NCBI RefSeq assembly: GCF_001038455.1
Contig: NZ_LDUY01000022.1
Location: forward strand, 62,001 to 126,000
Direction: 5' to 3'
Source: Fructobacillus sp. EFB-N1
Lineage (GTDB): Bacteria > Bacillota > Bacilli > Lactobacillales > Lactobacillaceae
Length of the DNA: 64,000 bases
The translations under genes and the position numbers were made by a program. Of the stretch, positions 45,443 through 52,856 are shown piece after piece. The notes under the pieces are model-generated. The model was not told where the DNA came from, searched no databases, and saw only the letters and a list, made by a program, of their open reading frames with translations. How positions within the stretch are numbered: the stretch's first letter is position 1; each line of letters opens with the position of its first letter.

Positions 45443-45471
45443 TGCCTCATAATCTGGAAAGCCCTATAATT
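45443..45471 (+). promoter_or_regulatory. Promoter of the CPA1 antiporter gene
   Basis: -35 TTGCCT (45443-45448), 17-bp spacer, -10 TATAAT (45466-45471). Confidence 0.65.
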
Positions 45472-45523
45472 ATTAGGAAGAAGACCTTTCAATGGTCAAT
45501 CCATTTATGAGAAAGAGAAGTAC

Positions 45524-47602
45524 ATGTCGCTTTTATTGATTATCGCCTTGCTCGTGGGTGCCGTTGTTGCGGCTAACATCGTTCAGCCCTTTGTCAAGCG
45601 TATTCCAGAAGCACTGATTTTAATTGTCATTGGTGCCCTGTTTTCCATCCTACCAATCTTTCACGGCTTTCAAATCAACTCCGAGTTCTTTTTATTCTTG
45701 ATTATTGCGCCCATCATGTTTCAAGAGGGACAAAGCCACCCCTACAATACTATTCGTAAACACGCCAAAACCATTATCCAGCTGTCAGTCGTATTGGCGC
45801 TTTTTACCATGGTCTTAGTTGCCTTAGTCAACGCCAACTTCCCTACCAAGTGGCCGCTGGCCTTAACAATCGCCCTGGCAGCCATTGTGGTCCCAACGGA
45901 TGCCGTGGCCGTTAAATCAATGACAAAGGGCCTAACCATGCCCAAGGGGTTAAATCAGTCATTGGAACTAGAGTCTCTTTTTAATGATGCAACCGGAATT
46001 GTGTTACTGGACTTAGCCCTTTCATTTTTTACTAAGGGGTCGCTGTCACCCATGACAGGTATCGGCTATTTCCTCTTCGTTTCCTTAGGTGGCCTTTTAG
46101 TCGGTGCCCTCCTTTCTTTACTAGTAATTGGGTTACGGATGTATTTAAACTTCCACGCAACCTCTGCCAAAGCAACAACTATCCCCCTAAACCTCTTAAC
46201 CCCCTTTGTGATTTATATTGTCGCCGAACACCTCGGCACCTCCGGTATTTTGGCCGTGGTTGCAGCGGGCTTAGTACATAACTGGGAACATTCAAAACTA
46301 CAACTAATTGCCACCGAGAGTCAAATCGTGACCGCTACCATTTGGCAAACCACCACCACCGTTTTGAACGGGATTGTCTTTGTCATTTTAGGTCTAGCGC
46401 TGCCAGCCATTTTTAAAACGATGACTCACTTTGGCTGGGTTGGTTCCCTGATTTTAATCGCACTGGCTGGCGCCATCTACCTGGCAATGTTTTTAGGCCG
46501 CTTTCTTTGGGTGACACTCCAAAGCGATCAAAACCTAACCGAATTCTTCGGTAAAAAACATACAAAAAACCGCCGAGTTCGCGCCCGCCTCTTTGGTCTT
46601 TCAGGCGTCCACGGAGCCGTCACCTTGGCCTTAGCAATGTCATTGCCAGCCAAAATTAATGGTCGTCCCTTGCCCTTCTTAGATGAAATTCAAATCGTCG
46701 CCACCCTCGTAATCCTAATTTCTCTTGCCGTTGCTAGTGTGGCGCTGCCACTCTTGCTGAAAAAAGAAACGGCGGACTTTAGTCCAGAGGACCTTGATCG
46801 CGTCCGTAAGCAAATGATTGATACGGCGATTATTGCCGTCGAGCAGTCATCAGCAAAACATGCCGTCAAAAAAGCCCTCAGCCAAACCTTGCAAACGCAA
46901 AAGTTTACTAATGGTCGCCGGCTGGCTCAGGCTGATTTTACGACATCCGTCCTGCCACTCATTAACGAGGTCTTCGATGAATTAAACGAGTATATGGATT
47001 CCGATCATATCCAACAAAACTTCGATGAAAACACGATTGCCATCTATTCTAAGATTATCCAGCGTGGCCTGATTAATCCGGCTACCAAGCGTCATCCGGT
47101 GATGAACCTGCTCCGTAAACTGCGGCGATTGCAAAGCGAAATCAAGTTCCATACCAAGACTCGCACCTTTACCCATAAGCAACGTGCTCGTTACCAGCAA
47201 GAATACCTTAAGACACACCCTGAACAGCAGCAAATTATCGCCAACTTCCGCGATAATCGCCACGCTGTTTGGGCCTTAAACGCTGACACTCAAAGTTACG
47301 CCGACCAACTGCTGGCCAAGCACCTGGCAAAACAGATGATTGCTGGCCAAGAAACTGCCAATATCGACCAGGTTAGAAGAATCTTAGACCGATTCTTTGA
47401 TTTAGTATCCCACGATTACCAGCACGTTGACGTAACGGTTCCTCCCGAAGCCTACATTCAGGCATTCGGCCATGAGTATCGTTTTGTTACCACTGAATTA
47501 GAGAAAAAGGCCATTTCACCTGCTCTGGGTGACCAACTCTACCATGAAATCAACCAAGCGCAGACCCTCCAATTGATGGACCTGACTGCTACTTCGGACT
47601 AA
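45524..47602 (+). CDS. Cation:proton antiporter, CPA1 (NhaP-like) family
   Basis: 692 residues. About 12-13 membrane helices to residue 415, with the CPA1 core VVPTDAVAVKSM and LELESLFNDATGIVLLDLAL (the ND pair for cation binding) and the ARLFGLSGVHGAVTLALAMSLP segment. A cytosolic, largely helical C-terminal domain of about 270 residues follows, probably regulatory. The likely role is Na+ or K+ expulsion in pH and salt balance. Confidence 0.9.
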   Translation: MSLLLIIALLVGAVVAANIVQPFVKRIPEALILIVIGALFSILPIFHGFQINSEFFLFLIIAPIMFQEGQSHPYNTIRKHAKTIIQLSVVLALFTMVLVALVNANFPTKWPLALTIALAAIVVPTDAVAVKSMTKGLTMPKGLNQSLELESLFNDATGIVLLDLALSFFTKGSLSPMTGIGYFLFVSLGGLLVGALLSLLVIGLRMYLNFHATSAKATTIPLNLLTPFVIYIVAEHLGTSGILAVVAAGLVHNWEHSKLQLIATESQIVTATIWQTTTTVLNGIVFVILGLALPAIFKTMTHFGWVGSLILIALAGAIYLAMFLGRFLWVTLQSDQNLTEFFGKKHTKNRRVRARLFGLSGVHGAVTLALAMSLPAKINGRPLPFLDEIQIVATLVILISLAVASVALPLLLKKETADFSPEDLDRVRKQMIDTAIIAVEQSSAKHAVKKALSQTLQTQKFTNGRRLAQADFTTSVLPLINEVFDELNEYMDSDHIQQNFDENTIAIYSKIIQRGLINPATKRHPVMNLLRKLRRLQSEIKFHTKTRTFTHKQRARYQQEYLKTHPEQQQIIANFRDNRHAVWALNADTQSYADQLLAKHLAKQMIAGQETANIDQVRRILDRFFDLVSHDYQHVDVTVPPEAYIQAFGHEYRFVTTELEKKAISPALGDQLYHEINQAQTLQLMDLTATSD

Positions 47603-47613
47603 GTATTTCACAT

Positions 47614-47657
47614 AAAAAACCAGGTACTTTGCTACAAAACAAAGTACCTGGTTTTTT
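47614..47657. terminator. Terminator between the antiporter and the DUF1054 gene
   Basis: AAAAAACCAGGTACTTTG/CAAAGTACCTGGTTTTTT, an 18-bp perfect stem usable in both directions. Confidence 0.9.
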
Positions 47658-47686
47658 CTTAATCTTTTAACAGCCCTAATTAGCCC

Positions 47687-48280
47687 TTAGCGCAACTTTT
47701 CATAAATTGGTAGAAGTGTTTGCAAAGCTTGAATTAACGTCTCTGTTAGCTTCTCCTGGCCCATTAAGGACGATTCAGCCGGTATCTTCAAACCAACCAA
47801 AACTTCAGCGGCTTTAACCTTTTCATACCGCTCCACCGCATTGGCATAGTTGGCCAACTCCTGATTTTCATTGACCATATGATTTAATGACAGGCAGTAC
47901 TCACTTGGTAGCTGAGTAACTTGGCTAGCTACCGCCCGCATCTTGGGTACAATCTCAGCCAAGTCCTTAGGCTTCATATTCTCCTCAACTGCCAAGTAAA
48001 AATACAAGTTATCCGCCCACAAACCCAACTCGAAATGGGGCATCATCTTATAACCACGCTTATTGGGGGCAAAGGCCACCCAAGTATTATCCGGCGCATT
48101 GGTCTTACGCATCTTATGTTTGGCGACGTGTGCATACCAATCTTGACCATCTTCTTTTAAAATCGGCAATGCCAAATCAGCAAAGGCCACAAACTTCGGA
48201 TCAATGATCGCTCGAATTTTGTTCATCCGTCCGTCCAAAGTCGGGTCATCAAAAACAAGAAAATCCTGTTGATTAAACAT
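47687..48280 (-). CDS. DUF1054 family (YktB-like) protein
   Basis: 197 residues, soluble: FNQQDFLVFDDPTLDGRM, RKTNAPDNTWVAFAPNKRGYKMMPHFELGLW, PSEYCLSLNHM. These motifs match the UPF0637/DUF1054 family. Role unknown. It overlaps the brkB-like gene by 8 bp, so the two form an operon. Confidence 0.8.
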   Translation of the reverse strand: MFNQQDFLVFDDPTLDGRMNKIRAIIDPKFVAFADLALPILKEDGQDWYAHVAKHKMRKTNAPDNTWVAFAPNKRGYKMMPHFELGLWADNLYFYLAVEENMKPKDLAEIVPKMRAVASQVTQLPSEYCLSLNHMVNENQELANYANAVERYEKVKAAEVLVGLKIPAESSLMGQEKLTETLIQALQTLLPIYEKLR

Positions 48281-49136
48281 TTTCTTCCTCCTTCTCCTTA
48301 TCGTCCTTACTAAAGAACGGGAATTCCGTTAGCCATGTCATCAAGACAAAACCCACGACCAAAATCGTTGCCAAAAGATCCAACCAAATCAAGAAAACAG
48401 CAATCGACGCCAAGGACTGGTAAACACCGGATCGATGGAACTGAATATCAGCAAACCAAACAAAAACGCGGTTTAGGAGCATTAATAATGATAGGTCAAT
48501 CAAGGTCCCCACAATGACTGCTAAAAAGGACGGCCGGGCAGCCTTCACCGGCAAGCGATAATTGGCCCAAATCAGAAAAATCCACAAGCCAATAATAACA
48601 AGCCAGCGAGTTGGTGAGGCAATCACAATCCCGGTCCAATGGTTAATCAGCAAGGCCGTAATATTTCCAATCAAAATAATGGCTGCAACGGTTACCAACA
48701 TGACTATTAGCCATAAAAAAGCCCATAACCTTGAGAGAATCGGCAAACCCACCTCTTCCTTATCAGCAATTTTATTAAAGGTACTGCGCAGAACGGCCAA
48801 AACCTGTGATAGCGACCAAACAATAAAAATTAGTGAAAAAGAAAGATAAGATTTTGTATTGGTATGGGCAACCGAATTGACAATTGGTGTTAAAAAGTTA
48901 GCAATCGAAGAAGGCAGCATCTGTGCCAAAACGGTCACCACATGTTCCGTCTTCAAATTCAACGCCGCAATTGCCAACACGAACATAATCAACAGCGGAA
49001 TTAGTGTCAGAACCACATAGTAGGCAAAGGTTGGCCCAACTAACGTTAACTGTGCACGGGTAAAATAGGTCACCAGGGCATCGACCCGGAAACGGCGGTC
49101 TAGATAGGCCCAGATTTTTTTAAAACGTTTTTTCAT
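48273..49136 (-). CDS. YihY/BrkB family inner-membrane protein
   Basis: 287 residues with six membrane helices. The N-terminus has RVDALVTYFTRAQLTLVGPTFAYYVVLTLIPLLIMF and the middle LSQVLAVLRSTFNKI, features of the YihY/BrkB family, followed by a charged cytosolic tail KDDKEKEEEN. Often annotated as ribonuclease BN, though that name is a historical error. Function unknown. Confidence 0.85.
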   Translation of the reverse strand: MKKRFKKIWAYLDRRFRVDALVTYFTRAQLTLVGPTFAYYVVLTLIPLLIMFVLAIAALNLKTEHVVTVLAQMLPSSIANFLTPIVNSVAHTNTKSYLSFSLIFIVWSLSQVLAVLRSTFNKIADKEEVGLPILSRLWAFLWLIVMLVTVAAIILIGNITALLINHWTGIVIASPTRWLVIIGLWIFLIWANYRLPVKAARPSFLAVIVGTLIDLSLLMLLNRVFVWFADIQFHRSGVYQSLASIAVFLIWLDLLATILVVGFVLMTWLTEFPFFSKDDKEKEEENV

Positions 49137-49163
49137 AAATCCTATTATGCCATAATTACAAGC

Positions 49164-49192
49164 AAAAAGACCTCACAGTTTGAGGTCTTTTT
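49164..49192. terminator. Terminator after the Npr-like gene
   Basis: AAAAAGACCTC/GAGGTCTTTTT stem with a 7-nt loop. Confidence 0.85.
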
Positions 49193-49218
49193 AAGTTGAA
49201 AAAAACTAATTTTAAAAA

Positions 49219-50580
49219 TTAAACAGATGGAATTTGACCCAAAGCAGTTTGCGCTGCCAAATTCAAGACAGACCATTGACGGTCATAACCAGGTTGGAAG
49301 AAGAAGTCGGCCTCGGCCAAGTCTTCCAAGGTCATCTTGCCCTTAATTGCCAAGGCAATCGTATTGGCATGGGCAGTGACGTCGGCCTTTGATAAGACCT
49401 GGCCACCCAAAATTGCATGTGTCTTGGGGTTGAAAATCAGTTTCACGCTGATTTCTGGATTACCTTCCTTCACGAATTCAGGTCGGATTGTCGCTTCATA
49501 CAATGAGGAAGCAATTTCTAAGTTCATCTTAGCTGCATTATTGGCGTTCACACCGGTTGTTGCCAGGTTGTAATCGAAGACTGGCAAAGCAGATGAACCG
49601 TTAACACCAGCAAATGAACGCGCAGGCTTGTCCATCGTCATCGTTTCAATCACGTAACGTGCTTCACGACGGGCAGTTGAAGCCAAAGCAATTGGCGCTG
49701 GTTGACCAGCTGGCGCAAAGAGTGGCAAGATGGCGTCCCCAATTGCGTAGACATCCTTGGCAGAAGTTCGCAAGTATGGGTCCGTCTTAATCCAACCACG
49801 TTGGTCTAAGTCGATCGTTCCCTGCAAGTACTTCGTATTTGGCTTAACACCAGCCGCAACAATGGCCAAATCAGCATCAAATACTTGACCGGCATCGTCC
49901 TTAACCTTTGTCAACGTACCATCCCCTTCAAAGGCAGCAACCGTATGACCGAGGTGTAAGTTCACTCCGTTCTTTTCCAATTCAACTCGAACCTTTTCAG
50001 CCAATTCAGCGTCAAGGTAGTTTCCCAATGGGCGGTCGATCAAGTCAATGACCGTCACCTTCTTGCCTGCCTTCGCAAAGACTTCAGCAGCTTCGATTCC
50101 AATGTAGCCAGTTCCAACGACGACAACGGAAGAAACGGCATCATCATGCAACTTGTCATAAATCTTGGTTGCCCAATCACGACCGCGCATCAGATAGACG
50201 TTATCCAAATCAGCACCGGGAACTGGAATTGTCGCTGGCGTAACACCAGAAGACAAAATCAACTTATCGTATGAATCTTCCAAAACTTCGCCGGTCGCCC
50301 AATTCTTGACGGTCACCTTCTTGGCGTCCGTGTCAATTCCAGTCACTTCGTGTTGCGTCAAAATCTTGCCGCCAAACTTTTCCAAATCAGCTGGCTTAAA
50401 GTTACGAACATCATCGCGGTCCGTCACCTTGTCTTCTAAGAATAATTCTATTCCACAAGACATAAAGGACACAAAGTCACCTGCTTCATAAACAGTAACT
50501 TGTGCATCTGGGTATCGAGTTAAAGCTTCATGTGCGGCTTCGTGACCACCATGAGAGGCACCAACAACAACAACTTTCAT
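49219..50580 (-). CDS. NADH peroxidase/oxidase-family flavoprotein (Npr-like)
   Basis: 453 residues. An FAD enzyme using NADH to reduce H2O2 (Npr) or O2 (Nox). His10 and the redox Cys42 (SFMSCGIELF) that forms the sulfenic acid are present. The NADH fold shows VVVVGTGYIGIEAAE, and FAD binding is seen in DVYAIGDAI. The opening GASHGGHEA, LMRGRDWATKI and DRPLGNYLD look closer to enterococcal Npr than to water-forming Nox, but the two cannot be split with certainty. Start at the ATG with GGAGG six bases upstream. It neighbours metal/peroxide genes. Confidence 0.85.
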   Translation of the reverse strand: MKVVVVGASHGGHEAAHEALTRYPDAQVTVYEAGDFVSFMSCGIELFLEDKVTDRDDVRNFKPADLEKFGGKILTQHEVTGIDTDAKKVTVKNWATGEVLEDSYDKLILSSGVTPATIPVPGADLDNVYLMRGRDWATKIYDKLHDDAVSSVVVVGTGYIGIEAAEVFAKAGKKVTVIDLIDRPLGNYLDAELAEKVRVELEKNGVNLHLGHTVAAFEGDGTLTKVKDDAGQVFDADLAIVAAGVKPNTKYLQGTIDLDQRGWIKTDPYLRTSAKDVYAIGDAILPLFAPAGQPAPIALASTARREARYVIETMTMDKPARSFAGVNGSSALPVFDYNLATTGVNANNAAKMNLEIASSLYEATIRPEFVKEGNPEISVKLIFNPKTHAILGGQVLSKADVTAHANTIALAIKGKMTLEDLAEADFFFQPGYDRQWSVLNLAAQTALGQIPSV

Positions 50581-50708
50581 TTTCATCCTCCGTTAAAATA
50601 ACTTCGATTTGCAATAACAAAACTTCACATACATTATAAAATTTTTTCAGCATTAAGCCAAGACTTTTTTAAAAAATTTCAGTTAGACCATTTTTAAAAC
50701 TTTTTGTC

Positions 50709-51425
50709 TTAAAACAGCTTACCAATGCTAAAGTGAATCACAATGGTTAAGAGCCCAATCCAAATATTTCTGATAACCGCTCGTTTCACCATTCCCTTTG
50801 ATAAGAAAGCTGAAATGAGACCGGTCAAAGAAACGGCCACCACCGTTGCCAAAATAGCTGCAATATATTGGTATTTCATCGATGATAAAAGGAGTGCCAA
50901 AAGCGGCAGGGCACCACCAAGCGCTGCCGAAAACGTTGAAGCAAAAGAGGCCTCAATTGGTGAAACGTAGTGACCAAGGGTCATATCATATTTGACGGAC
51001 AAAATCGTTTCCAATGGCTTTTGTGCTAACAACTCAACTGCGATGGCCTTGGCTGTTTCAGCGGTCACACCCCTGTCTTCATAATAGGCTTGAACTGTTG
51101 CCAGCTGTTCATCAAAGTTTTCCTTTAATGCCACTCGCTCGCGATCGACTGCCACCCGTTCACTATCCGACTGTGAAGAAACCGCTGCAAATTCACCCGA
51201 TCCCATTGATAAGGCACAGGCCAACAAGTCTGACAACGCCGCAATGACAATCACAAGCCGATTCGTTGTCGCTGCCGCAACTGAGAAAACAACCCCAACA
51301 ACTGTCAAGATACCATCGTTTGAACCTAGGATTCCTGCTCGAATCGCATTTAGCCGTTCTTCCATTGTCTGACCGCTCTTTTTTTCCTCACGGCGGTCAC
51401 TAACTGTACTTAAAACATTTTTCAT
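50709..51425 (-). CDS. VIT1/CCC1-type iron/manganese transporter, copy B
   Basis: 238 residues. Five membrane helices with a long cytosolic insertion after helix 2. The N-terminal helix has the family motif RAGILGSNDGILTVVGVV, then SMGSGEFAAVSSQSDSE. GGGGGAGA precedes the ATG. It follows copy A by 15 bp and shares its topology but has diverged well below simple duplication. Probably moves Mn2+ or Fe2+ across the membrane. Confidence 0.88.
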   Translation of the reverse strand: MKNVLSTVSDRREEKKSGQTMEERLNAIRAGILGSNDGILTVVGVVFSVAAATTNRLVIVIAALSDLLACALSMGSGEFAAVSSQSDSERVAVDRERVALKENFDEQLATVQAYYEDRGVTAETAKAIAVELLAQKPLETILSVKYDMTLGHYVSPIEASFASTFSAALGGALPLLALLLSSMKYQYIAAILATVVAVSLTGLISAFLSKGMVKRAVIRNIWIGLLTIVIHFSIGKLF

Positions 51426-51440
51426 CTTTTTTCTCCCCCA

Positions 51441-52115
51441 TTAGCGAAAGAGTGAACCGATTGCTAGCGTCACAGCCATTGTTAAAATTCCGGCAACAAG
51501 GTTCCTTAAAGCACCTCTAACCCGGTTAGCACCATTAATCACGGCGGCTAAATAACCTGTGATTAATAATGCTACTAAGACTGCTAAAAATGTCGCTACA
51601 ATTCGCCACTCTGGTTTTGCTAAGCCCATCAATGTCATTGGAAAGGCTGCTCCGGTTGGGAAGGCGAAAAAAGAGACGATAGCGGCACCACCAGCAGAAA
51701 CCTTGGAATTTAGCGAAAAGCCAAAGCGTTCGCGCACCATTGTTTCTAAAGGATCCTTTGCCATCATTTCTTTTGTCGCCTGCAAAGCCATCTGAGCTGA
51801 AATGCCATCAGCTTGATACTTATCTTTGACAAAATTAAATTCTTTGTTGTAATCTTGTTCTAACACCTTCGATTCCTCTTTGCGAGCGCGGTCTTGAGCG
51901 TCTCTCGATGATTCAACCGAGACATACTCACCCATAGCCATCGAGACCATGCCGGCAAGCGTTCCTGCAAAACCTGACAACATCACCGCCGTCAGGCTTT
52001 GGCCCGCACCGGCCACTCCAATAATAATACCGGCAACCGATAGAATCCCATCATTGCCACCCATGACGCCCGCACGAACCAAGTTGTTTTGGGCCATTAA
52101 TGACTTTTTTTTCAT
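51441..52115 (-). CDS. VIT1/CCC1-type iron/manganese transporter, copy A
   Basis: 224 residues, first gene of the tandem pair. NLVRAGVMGGNDGILSVAGIIIGVAGA is the N-terminal signature, SMAMGEYVSVESSRDAQDRA the second-helix acidic motif, and the C-terminal helices end in LAIGSLFR. The ATG at 52115 has GGAGG ten bases upstream (a TTG two codons before is closer). It is divergent from a Fur-family gene whose spacer contains related inverted repeats. Confidence 0.88.
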   Translation of the reverse strand: MKKKSLMAQNNLVRAGVMGGNDGILSVAGIIIGVAGAGQSLTAVMLSGFAGTLAGMVSMAMGEYVSVESSRDAQDRARKEESKVLEQDYNKEFNFVKDKYQADGISAQMALQATKEMMAKDPLETMVRERFGFSLNSKVSAGGAAIVSFFAFPTGAAFPMTLMGLAKPEWRIVATFLAVLVALLITGYLAAVINGANRVRGALRNLVAGILTMAVTLAIGSLFR

Positions 52116-52133
52116 TCTCAATAATCCTCCTCA

Positions 52134-52182
52134 ATTAAGAATGGTTCTAATATAGTTTATCAGCTTCCTTTCCGTTTGTCAA
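52134..52182 (-). promoter_or_regulatory. Promoter and proximal operator of the VIT1/CCC1 pair
   Basis: -35 TTGACA (52177-52182), 17-bp spacer, -10 TAAACT (52154-52159). Just downstream lies ATTAAGAA-TGG-TTCTAAT (52134-52151), an imperfect inverted repeat in the initial transcribed region. Confidence 0.5.
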
Positions 52183-52234
52183 GAAAATGTGTAATTCTGA
52201 TAAATATCTTTTCTAAGTCATTAATGTCCACTCT

Positions 52235-52262
52235 ATTCTTATTTAGATAATTAATTAAGAAT
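52235..52262. promoter_or_regulatory. Distal inverted repeat between metal transporters and fur
   Basis: ATTCTTATTTA-N6-TAATTAAGAAT has 10 of 11 arm positions matching. The half-site TTAAGAAT recurs in the proximal repeat at 52134, suggesting one regulator binds both, possibly the Fur-family protein. Confidence 0.45.
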
Positions 52263-52309
52263 AATCCCAATGTAAAGCCACAAATTCTAAAATATTTGTC
52301 AAGAAGTCT

Positions 52310-52358
52310 TTGAATTGTTCTAATCACATGTTATAATCGTAATGTATTCGATACATTA
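52310..52358 (+). promoter_or_regulatory. fur-family gene promoter with inverted repeat at the transcription start
   Basis: -35 TTGAAT (52310-52315), 16-bp spacer, extended -10 TGT-TATAAT (52332-52337). The perfect repeat TAATGTAT-TCG-ATACATTA (52340-52358) covers the start point, a strong candidate for autoregulation. Confidence 0.6.
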
Positions 52359-52370
52359 GGAGGGGAAAAT

Positions 52371-52775
52371 ATGCTTGATCAGCTGAAATCCGTTTTACAA
52401 GAACACAAACTTAAGGCAACTAATCAACGGTTGACCTTGCTAGAGTACATGATGAGTCATGACACCCACCCTACGGCGGAAATGATTCATAATGATTTGC
52501 CAGATATTTCTCTAGCAACTGTTTATAATACTTTGGAAAAATTTGTTAATGCTAAATTAGTCGTCGTGATTGAGGGAATTTCAGATGGTAAGCGTCACTA
52601 CGATGCCGCCTCTCATCCCCATTATCACGTCATTAATACGCAGACCAACGAGATTATCGATGCAGCTAACTTTGACCCTGCGCCCCTGATCAAGGCTGCC
52701 CAGGCTGCAACCGGTTTGCAAATTACCGAGTATCGAATCGATTTGTATGGCATCAAACCAAACGCGAACGACTAA
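52371..52775 (+). CDS. Fur-family metal/peroxide regulator lacking cysteines
   Basis: 134 residues. The winged helix LKATNQRLTLLEYMMSHDTHPTAEMIHNDLPDISLATVYNTLEKF is classic Fur/PerR. The metal region has DGKRHYDAASHPHYHVI. The usual C-terminal CxxC structural-zinc pairs are replaced (INTQTNEI where HAICxxCG is expected) and the protein contains no cysteine at all. It could be a PerR- or Mur-like sensor. The divergent metal transporters and nearby NADH peroxidase-like gene support metal or peroxide sensing. Confidence 0.85.
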   Translation: MLDQLKSVLQEHKLKATNQRLTLLEYMMSHDTHPTAEMIHNDLPDISLATVYNTLEKFVNAKLVVVIEGISDGKRHYDAASHPHYHVINTQTNEIIDAANFDPAPLIKAAQAATGLQITEYRIDLYGIKPNAND

Positions 52776-52791
52776 TTAACAATTGCAACAC

Positions 52792-52827
52792 AAAAAACCA
52801 GTACTGAAAAATTTCAGTACTGGTTTT
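52792..52827. terminator. Bidirectional terminator between fur and pbp2b
   Basis: AAAAAACCAGTACTGAAA and its complement with a short AATT centre, T-runs on both strands. Confidence 0.85.
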
Positions 52828-52856
52828 TTTGATGCTTATTGTCTTTTTAACTAATT

